Source: CAYSXY01 sp964435165
GTDB lineage: Bacteria; Pseudomonadota; Alphaproteobacteria; Rickettsiales; RI-342
Assembly (NCBI GenBank): GCA_964435165.1
Contig: CAYSXY010000047.1
Location: 1 to 16,914 of the forward strand
Length of the DNA stretch: 16,914 bases
Direction of reading: 5' to 3'
The position numbers and the translations under genes are program-made. Below the pieces are notes generated by a model. That model had not been told where the DNA came from and made no database searches. It worked only from the letters and a program-made list of their open reading frames with translations. Positions 1-6,983 of the stretch are shown piece after piece; position 1 is the stretch's first letter, and the number at the start of each line of letters is the position of its first letter.

Positions 1-63
1 AGATTCGAACTCCTGACCCCCAGATTCGTAGTCTGGTGCTCTATCCAGCTGAGCTACGGGTGC
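1..63 (-). tRNA. tRNA-Arg (anticodon ACG), 3' end cut by window edge
   Basis: Read on the minus strand, the sequence starts with acceptor strand GCACCCG, then TA and the D-stem GCTC. The anticodon stem CCAGA/TCTGG encloses the loop CTACGAA, which gives anticodon ACG (Arg, CGN codons after A34 to I editing). The T-stem and the loop core TTCGAAT follow. The last ~14 nt (the 3' half of the T-stem and the acceptor strand) lie outside the window, so acceptor pairing cannot be checked. The fit to the alphaproteobacterial tRNA-Arg(ACG) pattern is strong. Confidence 0.93.
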
Positions 64-85
64 GCGCCCTGTTTAAGGGAGCGGA

Positions 86-114
86 AACATAGCCAGATCG
101 CACGTCGGTGACAA
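86..114 (-). promoter_or_regulatory. sigma70-type promoter of tRNA-Arg
   Basis: On the minus strand a -35 hexamer TTGTCA (109-114) is followed, after exactly 17 nt, by a -10 hexamer TATGTT (86-91). Transcription would start near 79-80, about 16 nt before the mature tRNA 5' end at 63. Both hexamers are close to consensus and the spacing is ideal. This is a prediction from sequence only. Confidence 0.65.
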
Positions 115-141
115 GCGCTTTCTTCTTTTTACATCATGGCT

Positions 142-173
142 TATATAAACGGTAAATAGAAATGAATGGAGGA
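142..173 (+). promoter_or_regulatory. possible -10 box and strong ribosome binding site of bamE
   Basis: An AT-rich TATATAAA stretch (142-149) could be the -10 region, but no convincing -35 hexamer is present 16-18 nt upstream. The Shine-Dalgarno GGAGGA (168-173) lies 5 nt before the ATG at 179 and fixes that start with good confidence. The promoter part is weak. Confidence 0.4.
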
Positions 174-178
174 TATTC

Positions 179-631
179 ATGCGCCAACACCTGTCTGTTA
201 CCCTGCTGGCGGTGATGATGTTCGGGCTTGTTGCCTGTGCGTCCACGGTAGAGAATGCCGGTTATGTCTTTAATGATGACGCGCTGATGCAGGTGGAGGC
301 AGGCAAGACATCGCAATCGCAGGTGCGGCAATTGCTTGGTTCACCCTCCAGCCGTTCTACCTTTGGTGAGGAGCGTTGGCATTATTTCACCCGCGTAGTC
401 GAGCATAGTGGTGTGTTGGACCCGGATGTGATCGAGCAGCAGGTCGTCACCATTGCTTTTGATGACAATGGCACGGTGACGACTGTTGAGACGCGGTCGC
501 TAGAAGATATTCAGGAGATTGAGGCCACGCAGCGTACCACCCCGACGCGCGGTCGCAGCTTCAGTGTGATAGAGCAGTTAATCGGCAATTTCGGGCGTTT
601 CAACAATCAGGTGGATGCTGCTAGCCAGTAG
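179..631 (+). CDS. bamE: BamE/SmpA-type outer membrane assembly lipoprotein
   Basis: This 150-residue protein starts with a lipoprotein signal peptide whose lipobox ends in LVAC, so Cys20 should be lipidated after signal peptidase II cleavage. The mature part has the SmpA/OmlA signature: a stretch rich in T-S-Q-S-Q-V, then LLGSPS, then F-G-E-E-R-W-H-Y. In known members this forms the small domain that supports the beta-barrel assembly machine (BAM) at the inner face of the outer membrane. A Ser/Thr- and Gln-containing tail of ~35 residues follows the domain, as in other alphaproteobacterial members. The start is supported by GGAGGA five bases upstream. The gene stands alone on the plus strand, and its end overlaps the end of the convergent DUF4865-like gene by 11 bp. 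Assignment to the BamE family is firm; the exact role in this organism is inferred. Confidence 0.87.
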   Translation: MRQHLSVTLLAVMMFGLVACASTVENAGYVFNDDALMQVEAGKTSQSQVRQLLGSPSSRSTFGEERWHYFTRVVEHSGVLDPDVIEQQVVTIAFDDNGTVTTVETRSLEDIQEIEATQRTTPTRGRSFSVIEQLIGNFGRFNNQVDAASQ

Positions 632-1202
632 CGCGCAGAGTTGCTTCAGCCGGCAGGCGGCTGTCAGAGACGTGTAGCACTTCGTAATCCTGAACACAGT
701 CTGCACCTGAGGTGATCGCAGCGGCGCGGTTTTTCCAGATGCTGTAGCGCACCAGTTCCCACCGATCCGGGTCCAGCGCAATGGCATGAAAATAAAGATC
801 CGGATTGGTACTCAGGTCTTTTTGTAACTCCACTTCACTGAGCATCAGGCTTTGCAGGCTGGTGTCACTGGGAATGTTATCGACCTCCTGCAGGCAATAG
901 GAAGGGATAAGATCACGGTTACCGTCGATCACGCGAATCACATTCCAGTTGCGCACCCGGGGGCGGTGGAAGCTGTCGATGACGCCGCTGAACAGGTCAT
1001 TCATCAGAAAGTCACGGGCGGCTTCTTCATTATCCCAAATATAAAAGGGGGCATACAGCCCATCTGCAGCATTGAACAGAAAGGATTTATGATGAAGGCC
1101 GCCGAGTTCGTCAAACAGGCGGGCGCGGCGGCTGACCCGTTCACGAATCGGCGCTTCATCATAGCCGGATGGCAGTTCAATCGTATATTGCATGGCGAGC
1201 AT
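621..1202 (-). CDS. DUF4865-like protein of unknown function
   Basis: The product is about 193 residues. It begins MQYTIELPSGYD a few residues in, and has a conserved-looking block YAPFYIWDNEEAARDFL followed by S-F-H-R-P-R-V-R-N-W. This pattern resembles the DUF4865 family, whose biochemical role is not known to me. No signal peptide, membrane segment or catalytic motif is evident; the protein is probably cytoplasmic. I chose the ATG at 1202 because AGGAAG lies 5 nt upstream. The GTG at 1208 is too close to that site, and the ATG at 1193 is about 14 nt from it. The gene follows thiL by 71 bp on the same strand and may be the last gene of the riboflavin/thiamine operon, though it could have its own promoter. 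Family assignment rests on memory of the motif. Confidence 0.7.
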   Translation of the reverse strand: MLAMQYTIELPSGYDEAPIRERVSRRARLFDELGGLHHKSFLFNAADGLYAPFYIWDNEEAARDFLMNDLFSGVIDSFHRPRVRNWNVIRVIDGNRDLIPSYCLQEVDNIPSDTSLQSLMLSEVELQKDLSTNPDLYFHAIALDPDRWELVRYSIWKNRAAAITSGADCVQDYEVLHVSDSRLPAEATLRATG

Positions 1203-1273
1203 GCGCACTTCCTGTTCTGGTAAACGAAAGCGGGTAGATTACGGAAAGATGCAGGGTTCGGTCAAGGGCTGAG

Positions 1274-2239
1274 CTACGCAAAATGCTGATAGCCCTCATG
1301 CGTCAGATGAAGGGCTTGGCCTGTTTCGCTTCGATAGGTGATAGTGTTTCCTGCTGTGATGGCGCCGATGTTGCAAATAGGAGTATCGGTTTGCAACGCC
1401 TTTTGTTCGATGGCTGGCCAGTCTTCCGGCGCGCAGGTGAGGAGTAATTCATAATCATCACCACCGGTGAGCAAGGAGGCGATATGCTCTGGGTGGTGCT
1501 GTAGCCAGTGATGTGCTGCTTCGGAGAACGGAATATGCGAGACCTCAATCGCGGCGCCGCAATGTGAGGCCCGACAGAGCCGTTTCAGGTCGGCGGCCAG
1601 CCCGTCTGAGATGTCTGTGCCCGCCGTGAGGTAAGGGCGTGCCTTTGATGCGATATCCAGGCGGGGCGTGGGTGTTTCATAGCGAGCGATGATATGTGCG
1701 ATTTGTTCAGCAGTTGTACCTGACCATTGTTTCTGTTGCAGCCATTGCAGTCCGAGATAGGCATCGCCGATCGTGCCGGTGACGGCAATGATGTCGCCGG
1801 GTCTGGCGCCACTGCGAAGAAGTGGCGTGCCGGTGGTGCCAAGCGCCGTCAAACCACAGCTCAAACCCTGTGGGCTGGCGGTGGTATCGCCGCCAATCAG
1901 AGCGATGGCGTACTTATCCATCTCTTCTTTCAAGGCCTGCATGAATGTGCCGAGCCAGACGTCATCCTGCTGCTCGGTTAACTGTAGGTTGAGCAGTGCA
2001 TAGGCAGGGCTGGCCGCCATGGCGGCAAGGTCTGATAAGTTAACACTCAGGAGTTTTCGTGCGAGCGATTCCGGGGCGGTGTCGGGAAGGAAATGAATAT
2101 GTTCGACGAGACTGTCGGTGGTTAGCACTAATTGCGATTCACCGTATGGGATGCACGCGGCATCATCGGTTAACCCCAATGCCGCCTTGTTGCTGGTGGC
2201 TGGGGCGATCAGCCGGGAAATCCGTTCATATTCCTGCAT
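1274..2239 (-). CDS. thiL: thiamine-monophosphate kinase
   Basis: The 321-residue protein is the usual length for ThiL, which phosphorylates thiamine monophosphate to the cofactor thiamine diphosphate using ATP in the cytoplasm. Family landmarks are in order: GLTDDAAC near the N-terminus (the family GxDDAA motif), LTTDSLVEHIHF, VNLSDLAAM, ALIGGDTTAS, TDISDGLAADL and GGDDYELLLT. The Asp-rich motifs bind Mg-ATP and substrate. The ATG at 2239 lies 17 nt after the nusB stop with no clear Shine-Dalgarno, so reinitiation after nusB is likely. The gap to nusB is too short for a thiamine riboswitch. The nusB-thiL pairing is a common proteobacterial arrangement. Confidence 0.95.
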   Translation of the reverse strand: MQEYERISRLIAPATSNKAALGLTDDAACIPYGESQLVLTTDSLVEHIHFLPDTAPESLARKLLSVNLSDLAAMAASPAYALLNLQLTEQQDDVWLGTFMQALKEEMDKYAIALIGGDTTASPQGLSCGLTALGTTGTPLLRSGARPGDIIAVTGTIGDAYLGLQWLQQKQWSGTTAEQIAHIIARYETPTPRLDIASKARPYLTAGTDISDGLAADLKRLCRASHCGAAIEVSHIPFSEAAHHWLQHHPEHIASLLTGGDDYELLLTCAPEDWPAIEQKALQTDTPICNIGAITAGNTITYRSETGQALHLTHEGYQHFA

Positions 2240-2256
2240 GACGGGAATATTGGTGC

Positions 2257-2868
2257 TTACTCGTGAGGTTGAAATGCAGGATCATCCGGGCGAAGTTTGC
2301 GTGCAAGCGTATCCAGCATTCCATTGATAAAGCGCACATCGTTCTTGTCGGAAAAAGCATTGGCGACATCGATATATTCATTGATGACTACTTTAGCTGG
2401 CACATCCGGCATATGTGCCAGTTCATAAGAGGCGGCGCGGAGAATAGCACGGTGGACTGGGTCGAGCCGGTCAAATTTCCAATCGGTTTTCAGATGCGGG
2501 GTAATTTTCTGATCCAATGCAGCCAAATGCTCGGTAACGCCACCGCAAATGCGGGTAAGAAAACGCATATCCGGCTCAATCATAAAGCTTTCTTCATCCT
2601 GATCTGCCTGATTTTCCAGCAATTGCAGGCTCAGATCATTGATCAGCGATTCGACCAGGAGGTGGGCTTCCGGTTCCGTGTTCTCATCCGTCTGTTCACC
2701 ACTGGTTTCCGGATACATATCTAGTTGAAAGAGAATCAGTACGGCGGCCAATCGGGCCGCGCTTTTAGGCGTGGTTGGGCCTGTTTTGCGATCCAGTGGT
2801 GGCAGATCTACCTCTGACAGGATGGTTGAGGTGAATGGCGCGGCAGGTTGATCATCGGAATTGGCCAT
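2257..2868 (-). CDS. nusB: transcription antitermination factor NusB
   Basis: NusB binds the boxA RNA with S10 (NusE) and supports antitermination of rRNA operons. The core starts near residue 35 with SAARLAAVLILFQLDMYPE. It continues through typical helical motifs, including FLTRICGGV, LDPVHRAILRAASYEL, VVINEYIDVANAF and VRFINGMLDTLAR. At 203 residues it is longer than E. coli NusB (~139). The excess comes from a ~33-residue N-terminal extension and an acidic insertion (GEQTDENTEPE) after the first helix. The ATG at 2868 overlaps the ribH stop as TAATG, and GGGAGG inside the ribH end serves as its ribosome binding site, so the two genes are translationally coupled. Confidence 0.93.
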   Translation of the reverse strand: MANSDDQPAAPFTSTILSEVDLPPLDRKTGPTTPKSAARLAAVLILFQLDMYPETSGEQTDENTEPEAHLLVESLINDLSLQLLENQADQDEESFMIEPDMRFLTRICGGVTEHLAALDQKITPHLKTDWKFDRLDPVHRAILRAASYELAHMPDVPAKVVINEYIDVANAFSDKNDVRFINGMLDTLARKLRPDDPAFQPHE

Positions 2869-3302
2869 TAGCGTCCTCCCGTAATGAATTTACGTTTCAG
2901 GCCAATCATCACCAGTGCTGCGCGCGCGGCATGTGCTCCTTTGTTCCCCTGTTTAGGATCGGCTCGCTTGGCAGCTTGCTGCGGATTTTCTACTGTCAGA
3001 ATGCCGTTGCCAATGGGGGCAAACTGACGCATGGCAAGATCATTCAAGCCGCGAATACTTTCCTGGCATACATGATCGTAATGGCTGGTCTCGCCGCGTA
3101 TCACACAGCCAAGGGCAACAAATCCGTCATAGCGGCCATTATCGATGGCAAAGGCAATAGCGGCGGGGATTTCCAGCGCGCCGGGCACGGGCACGCGCTC
3201 CCAGCTATGGCCTTGTTCGTCGATTTCCGCTGTCGCTCCACTGCGCAACATATCAGCAATATCACCATAAAAACGCGATTCGACGATCAGAATATGGGAC
3301 AT
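2868..3302 (-). CDS. ribH: 6,7-dimethyl-8-ribityllumazine synthase
   Basis: The 144-residue enzyme condenses 5-amino-6-ribitylamino-uracil with 3,4-dihydroxy-2-butanone 4-phosphate to lumazine, the direct precursor of riboflavin. Visible signatures are VPVPGALEIPAAI, the GCVIRGETSHYDHVC segment with the catalytic His region, and the C-terminal KGAHAARAAL helix. Length and motifs fit a normal short RibH. The ATG at 3302 has an AAGG about 9 nt upstream. A 37-bp gap separates it from ribBX, and its stop overlaps the nusB start. Confidence 0.96.
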   Translation of the reverse strand: MSHILIVESRFYGDIADMLRSGATAEIDEQGHSWERVPVPGALEIPAAIAFAIDNGRYDGFVALGCVIRGETSHYDHVCQESIRGLNDLAMRQFAPIGNGILTVENPQQAAKRADPKQGNKGAHAARAALVMIGLKRKFITGGR

Positions 3303-3339
3303 GGCAACGGCCTTGTGTAGAGGTTGGCAGAATAGGGCG

Positions 3340-4440
3340 CTATACGACCGGGGTTAGGGGCCGATGATCGACAACATTCAGTTGATAGCCCTCCAATGCT
3401 ACGATAGAGCGCTTTGAATTGGTTAGCAATATCATGTTGCGGACGCCAAGATCGAGCAGAATCTGGGCGCCGATGCCGTATTCACGTAGCGGGTTGGTTT
3501 GTTTTGATTCCGTTTTTGGGGGGGACAGGCGGTCTTGGAGGCGCGTGCGCTGTGCCTCGCGCAATAACACGATAACACCACGCCCTTCCTGGCCAATCAG
3601 GCGCATCGCGGCTTCGAGCTCTCCGCCGCGCTCCGCATCCCCTCCCAGCATATCCTTGAAGATATTGAGTGCGTGCATGCGTACTGCAATAGGCTCATCC
3701 GTGGTGATGTCACCCTTGACCAGGACAATATGCTCAATGTCTTCCACGGTGTTGGTGTAGATATGGAGCGTGAAATCACCGCCGTAGCGGCTGTGAAAAG
3801 AGGTTGTGTAGCTGCGGGTGACCAATGCATCATTCGCCAGCCGATAGGCGATGAGATCGGCAATGGTTGCGATTTTGAGATGATGTTTCTCGGCAAAGAT
3901 CAGTAATTCGGGCAGGTGCGCCATCGTGCCGTCATCATTCATGATTTCGCAAATCACCCCGGCGGGCATCATACCGGCCATGCGGGCAATATCGACCGCA
4001 GCTTCCGTATGACCGGCGCGGACCAGTACGCCGCCCTCGCGCGCGACGAGTGGAAAAATATGGCCCGGACTGACAATGTCACTGGCCGTTGTCTGCGGAT
4101 CGATGGCGGTGGCAATGGTATGGGCGCGGTCTGGAGCTGAGATGCCGGTGCTGACGCCTTCGCGTGCCTCGATCGAGACGGTGAAAGCGGTCTGATGGCG
4201 CGAGGCATTATGCTGTGCCATCAGCGGAAGCTGCAACTCTTCGACGCGGTTTGCTTCCAGGGCGAGGCAGATGAGCCCACGACCGTGCATGGCCATAAAA
4301 TTCACCGCATCGGCATCAGCCAGCTGTGCGGGAATGACGAGGTCGCCTTCATTCTCCCGATCTTCATCATCGACCAGAATGAACATGCGGCCTGCTTTGG
4401 CTTCGGCAAGAATTTCCTCGATCGTGGCCAGTGTGGTCAT
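3340..4440 (-). CDS. ribB: 3,4-dihydroxy-2-butanone 4-phosphate synthase fused to a degenerate GTP cyclohydrolase II-like domain
   Basis: The protein has 366 residues. The first ~200 are a complete RibB domain: DDEDRENEGDLVIPA (metal and substrate acids), MHGRGLICLAL, TGISAPDRAHTI, PGHIFPL, GHTEAAVDIARMAG and CEIMNDDGTM. This half should convert ribulose 5-phosphate to dihydroxybutanone phosphate. The last ~160 residues align with the RibA fold (QEGRGVIVLL, YGIGAQILLDLGVRN). However, the zinc-binding segment of RibA (CxxGxxxxSxRCDC) is replaced by one with no cysteine at all (ALNIFKDMLGGDAERGG). The EGRGIGL-type catalytic loop is also lost. GTP cyclohydrolase II activity is therefore unlikely. 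Alphaproteobacterial ribBX-type hybrids are known to look like this. The start overlaps the ribE stop as ATGA. Confidence 0.92.
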   Translation of the reverse strand: MTTLATIEEILAEAKAGRMFILVDDEDRENEGDLVIPAQLADADAVNFMAMHGRGLICLALEANRVEELQLPLMAQHNASRHQTAFTVSIEAREGVSTGISAPDRAHTIATAIDPQTTASDIVSPGHIFPLVAREGGVLVRAGHTEAAVDIARMAGMMPAGVICEIMNDDGTMAHLPELLIFAEKHHLKIATIADLIAYRLANDALVTRSYTTSFHSRYGGDFTLHIYTNTVEDIEHIVLVKGDITTDEPIAVRMHALNIFKDMLGGDAERGGELEAAMRLIGQEGRGVIVLLREAQRTRLQDRLSPPKTESKQTNPLREYGIGAQILLDLGVRNMILLTNSKRSIVALEGYQLNVVDHRPLTPVV

Positions 4441-5078
4441 GACGCCGGTACTGTAGATGTTGATTGAAACCAGCGGGCAGCGTAGCGCGCCATGAGATCA
4501 ACTTCAACATTCACCGCATCACCTACGGACAATGCATGAAAGGTTGTGTGGTTCCAGGTGTGCGGAATCAGCATGAGCTCAACGCGGTTATGGTGAACCT
4601 GATTGACGGTTAGTGAGACGCCGTTGATGGCAATTGAGCCCTTTTCAGCAATGAAGGGGAGGATATCATCGGCCATGGTTAGTGAGATTCGCCAGCTACC
4701 CTTCACATTATCGCATGCGTCAAGTGTGGCGATGGCATCGACATGACCCGTGACCATATGCCCCCCCATTTCATCGCCCAGCTTTAATGACGGTTCAAGA
4801 TTAATCAACGTGCCTGGCTGCCAGCAGTTGAGTGTGGTGCAAGCCAGCGTTTCAGGGGAAATATCGACGGAAAAATGACAGCCGTTCCGGGTTTTATCCT
4901 CATGATCTGGTTCGATGGTCGTGACGGTCAGGCAGACACCGTCACAGGCGATGGACGCCCCGATCGTTAGTGATTGTGCGTCTACGGGTGCAGCAATCAC
5001 GGCTTTCAAGGGCGTATGATCGGTTGCGGGAGTGATGTCTGTGATACGGCCAAGGGCCGTTATAATACCGGTGAACAT
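4437..5078 (-). CDS. ribE: riboflavin synthase, alpha subunit
   Basis: The enzyme dismutates two 6,7-dimethyl-8-ribityllumazine molecules to riboflavin. It begins with the hallmark MFTGII, which I use to place the start at the ATG at 5078 (213 residues). An in-frame upstream extension to 5114 lies inside ribD and is not needed. Two tandem lumazine-binding barrels are visible. The first contains IACDGVCLTVT and the FSVDISPETL segment. The second contains NLEPSLKLGDEMGGHMVTGHVD and GSIAINGVSLTVN. The start lies 19 nt inside the ribD end, and the stop overlaps ribBX as ATGA, so translation is probably coupled on both sides. No strong Shine-Dalgarno is present. Confidence 0.95.
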   Translation of the reverse strand: MFTGIITALGRITDITPATDHTPLKAVIAAPVDAQSLTIGASIACDGVCLTVTTIEPDHEDKTRNGCHFSVDISPETLACTTLNCWQPGTLINLEPSLKLGDEMGGHMVTGHVDAIATLDACDNVKGSWRISLTMADDILPFIAEKGSIAINGVSLTVNQVHHNRVELMLIPHTWNHTTFHALSVGDAVNVEVDLMARYAARWFQSTSTVPAS

Positions 5079-6196
5079 GCAAGGCGATAATGGTGAAGCT
5101 GGTCGGCGCCACATTGGCGTGTTTCGATATGAGTCAGGCGGCGCGCGCTGTCAAGAGAGGATAATCCCATGGGACGAATAGCACCGCGTCCGTCATCGCC
5201 CACCAGCATCGGTGCGCTGAACCACCAATATTCATCCACCAGCCCTGCTTGCAGAAAAGTGGTGCTGATGGATGGGCCTCCTTCAATCAGCAGCCGCGTC
5301 AGCCCGTCTTGTATCAATTGCCGGACAACGGCGGAAGGTGTCAGGCGGCCATGGCTGGTATCACATGCCACCAATCTTGCCCCTGCTTCTGTCAATGCAA
5401 CTGCTTTGTCAGATTGTGCGTCCAACTGTTCTGCACTGGTTATCACCCAAAGCGGTGCCAGATGTGTCGTCTGGGCCAGTTGGTGCTGTGGTTCGATTTT
5501 AAGTTGTGTGTCGAGGACGATGCGCACCGGGTTATGTCGTTCCATGCCTTCCAGGCGGCAGGTGAGAAGCGGGTTATCTGCTAATAATGTGCCGGACCCG
5601 ATCATAATGGCATCATAATGCGCGCGGAGCCGATGGCCAAAATGCCGTGCTTCTTCATTGGTGATCCATTGGCTTTTGCCGTTGAGTGTTGCGATTTTGC
5701 CGTCCAATGTGGCCGCGGTTTTAAGAGCGATGAGCGGGCGCTGATAGAGAGTGCGTAGTAAAAATCCTTCATTGAGCTGTCGTGCTTCCCGTTCAAGCAC
5801 TGATTCGGTGACGGTGATACCCGCTTCTTTCAGGCGGGCAATACCCGCGCCGTTGGTGCGAGGATCCGGATCCTGGGTGGCAATCACCACGCGGCTGACG
5901 CCTGCCTGTATCAGGCTGTTGGTGCATGGTGGGGTCTGCCCGTGATGTGCACAGGGCTCTAGGGTGATGTACGCTGTGGCACCTTCGGCGTTGCTGCCAG
6001 CCCGTTCAAGGGCAACCGTTTCGGCATGCGGGCGTCCACCCGGGCGCGTCCAGCCACGGGCAATGATATGACCCTGTTTGACGATGACGCAGCCGACAGT
6101 TGGGTTTGGCCAGCAGCGACCTAACCCGCGCTGGGCGAGGCCCAGCGCAATGCGCATAAAGTACTGATCGTGAGAGGGGGAGGAATTAGTTGGCAA
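5060..6196 (-). CDS. ribD: bifunctional riboflavin biosynthesis deaminase/reductase
   Basis: RibD deaminates and then reduces the pyrimidine made from GTP. The N-terminal deaminase domain shows NPTVGCVIV, PHAETVAL (zinc His and catalytic Glu) and LEPCAHHGQTPPC (zinc cysteines). The C-terminal reductase domain shows RPLIALKTAATLDGKIA, SQWITNEEAR, IGSGTLLADNPLL and LLIEGGP. The start is uncertain because no ATG precedes the conserved helix SHDQYFMRIAL. A TTG at 6196, inside the end of nrdR, keeps that helix whole and gives 378 residues; this is my choice. The first ATG, at 6157, would cut off the S-H-D-Q-Y-F part. An upstream TTG at 6271 would read far into nrdR. None has a good ribosome binding site, so coupling to nrdR is likely. 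Confidence 0.93.
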   Translation of the reverse strand: MPTNSSPSHDQYFMRIALGLAQRGLGRCWPNPTVGCVIVKQGHIIARGWTRPGGRPHAETVALERAGSNAEGATAYITLEPCAHHGQTPPCTNSLIQAGVSRVVIATQDPDPRTNGAGIARLKEAGITVTESVLEREARQLNEGFLLRTLYQRPLIALKTAATLDGKIATLNGKSQWITNEEARHFGHRLRAHYDAIMIGSGTLLADNPLLTCRLEGMERHNPVRIVLDTQLKIEPQHQLAQTTHLAPLWVITSAEQLDAQSDKAVALTEAGARLVACDTSHGRLTPSAVVRQLIQDGLTRLLIEGGPSISTTFLQAGLVDEYWWFSAPMLVGDDGRGAIRPMGLSSLDSARRLTHIETRQCGADQLHHYRLACSPVL

Positions 6197-6635
6197 GGGT
6201 TTCGACGAAATCTTCAAAATCTTTGGCTTCACGGAAATTACGATAGACCGAAGCGAAGCGGATATAGGCAACCTTGTCGAGGTCTTTCAGGCCTTCCATC
6301 ACCAATTCGCCGATCTTGGAGGTTGGTATTTCATTTTCGCCCAACCCTTCGAGTTTACGGACAATATTATTCACCAGTTTTTCAATTTCTTCAGCATCGA
6401 CCGGGCGCTTGCGCGTGGCGATCATCACGGAGCGAGCGATTTTGTCACGATCAAACGGACGTTTGTCACCATTTTCTTTGACCACGGTTAGCTCGCGAAG
6501 CTGAATGCGTTCAAAGGTGGTAAAGCGTGAATCACAGGCAGGGCAATAGCGACGGCGGCGAATGGCCATACCGTCTTCACTGGGGCGTGAGTCTTTGACC
6601 TGGGTGTCTGTATGTCCGCAATAAGGGCAGCGCAT
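6186..6635 (-). CDS. nrdR: transcriptional repressor NrdR
   Basis: NrdR is the zinc-finger and ATP-cone repressor of ribonucleotide reductase genes. The 149 residues are the standard length. The zinc ribbon is MRCPYCGH at the start with CPACDSRF at residues ~31-38. The ATP-cone follows with VVKENGDKRPFDRDKIARSV, and conserved blocks such as VAYIRFASVYRNF lie near the end. It is the first gene of the riboflavin operon, a common alphaproteobacterial arrangement. The ATG at 6635 has only a weak GGA site upstream. Possible NrdR boxes in the leader region (see 6710-6784) would allow autoregulation of the whole operon. Confidence 0.96.
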   Translation of the reverse strand: MRCPYCGHTDTQVKDSRPSEDGMAIRRRRYCPACDSRFTTFERIQLRELTVVKENGDKRPFDRDKIARSVMIATRKRPVDAEEIEKLVNNIVRKLEGLGENEIPTSKIGELVMEGLKDLDKVAYIRFASVYRNFREAKDFEDFVETLAN

Positions 6636-6686
6636 CGATTGTATCCATTATGATTAGTCCATATGCCAGGCCAGTGTACCCTGTGT

Positions 6687-6715
6687 TGATAACGGGCTGT
6701 GCATAACAGCGACAA
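6687..6715 (-). promoter_or_regulatory. candidate promoter of the nrdR-rib-nusB-thiL operon
   Basis: On the minus strand TTGTCG (6710-6715) and TTATCA (6687-6692) are separated by 17 nt, placing transcription start near 6680 and leaving a ~45-nt leader before nrdR. A second reading, TTGTCG at 6739-6744 with TATATT at 6714-6719 and 19-nt spacing, is also possible. Both are modest matches. Confidence 0.35.
6698..6706 (-). promoter_or_regulatory. DnaA-box-like site TTATGCACA
   Basis: The minus strand reads TTATGCACA, a full match to the TTWTNCACA DnaA-box pattern. A second site with one mismatch, TTATCAACA, lies at 6684-6692. Both sit inside the likely nrdR promoter. A single 9-mer match can arise by chance, so a role for DnaA is only a possibility. 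Confidence 0.3.
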
Positions 6716-6784
6716 TATACGGAAGAAACTTAATAATTCGACAAAATAATGCTAATAAAGGCCTAAAAACCACTATATTTGGTG
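6710..6784. promoter_or_regulatory. possible NrdR boxes upstream of nrdR
   Basis: The segment 6770-6784 (CCACTATATTTGGTG) matches about 12 of 15 positions of the NrdR box ACACWATATRTWGTG. Weaker look-alikes (about 9 of 15) start at 6739 and 6710, both beginning CGACAA. The start-to-start distance from 6739 to 6770 is 31 nt, the usual spacing of paired NrdR boxes. The two weaker sites could instead simply be -35 elements. Confidence 0.35.
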
Positions 6785-6822
6785 TGGTGCGATGCCCTGT
6801 TTGCTACCGGTTGCGGGTGACG

Positions 6823-6974
6823 CGATGCATCGACATATAGCTTTTCCCACCAATTTCTGTATAGAAATTAGTATGCGTTCATACGCCACTAAGGCTTACG
6901 CGCCAACTATGGCGCGGACCGCAGTCGCGGTCTGATAGCCATTCGGATTGTAGAAAATCAGCGTGAATGGCTAT
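6823..6974. other. cluster of five stem-loops plus a palindrome in the spacer between the RTX gene and nrdR
   Basis: The spacer 6636-6983 carries no ORF I can support. Its half nearest the RTX stop is full of perfect inverted repeats. These are: CGATGCATCG palindrome (6823-6832); AATTTCT/AGAAATT (6852-6869, loop 4); GTATG/CATAC (6871-6884, loop 4); CGCGCC/GGCGCG (6899-6916, loop 6); GACCGC/GCGGTC (6917-6932, loop 4); and ATAGCCATTC/GAATGGCTAT (6935-6974, loop 20). The last one begins just after the RTX stop codon and may protect or end that mRNA. No clear U-tract is seen for a classical terminator. Confidence 0.6.
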
Positions 6975-6983
6975 AGATGCGCA

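Noticed and set aside
647..663. Hairpin CAGCCG/CGGCTG as a terminator between the convergent bamE and DUF4865-like genes
   Set aside because: The stem is perfect but lies inside the DUF4865-like coding region and lacks a T-tract on either strand.
852..1223. 123-codon plus-strand frame opposite the DUF4865-like gene
   Set aside because: It is the antisense of a gene with recognisable conserved blocks; no ribosome binding site or recognisable family.
2240..2256. Thiamine riboswitch before thiL
   Set aside because: Only 17 bp separate nusB and thiL, far too short.
3303..3339. FMN riboswitch before ribH or ribBX
   Set aside because: The gap is only 37 bp and the other rib genes overlap, leaving no space for the ~130-nt aptamer; none of its conserved elements is seen.
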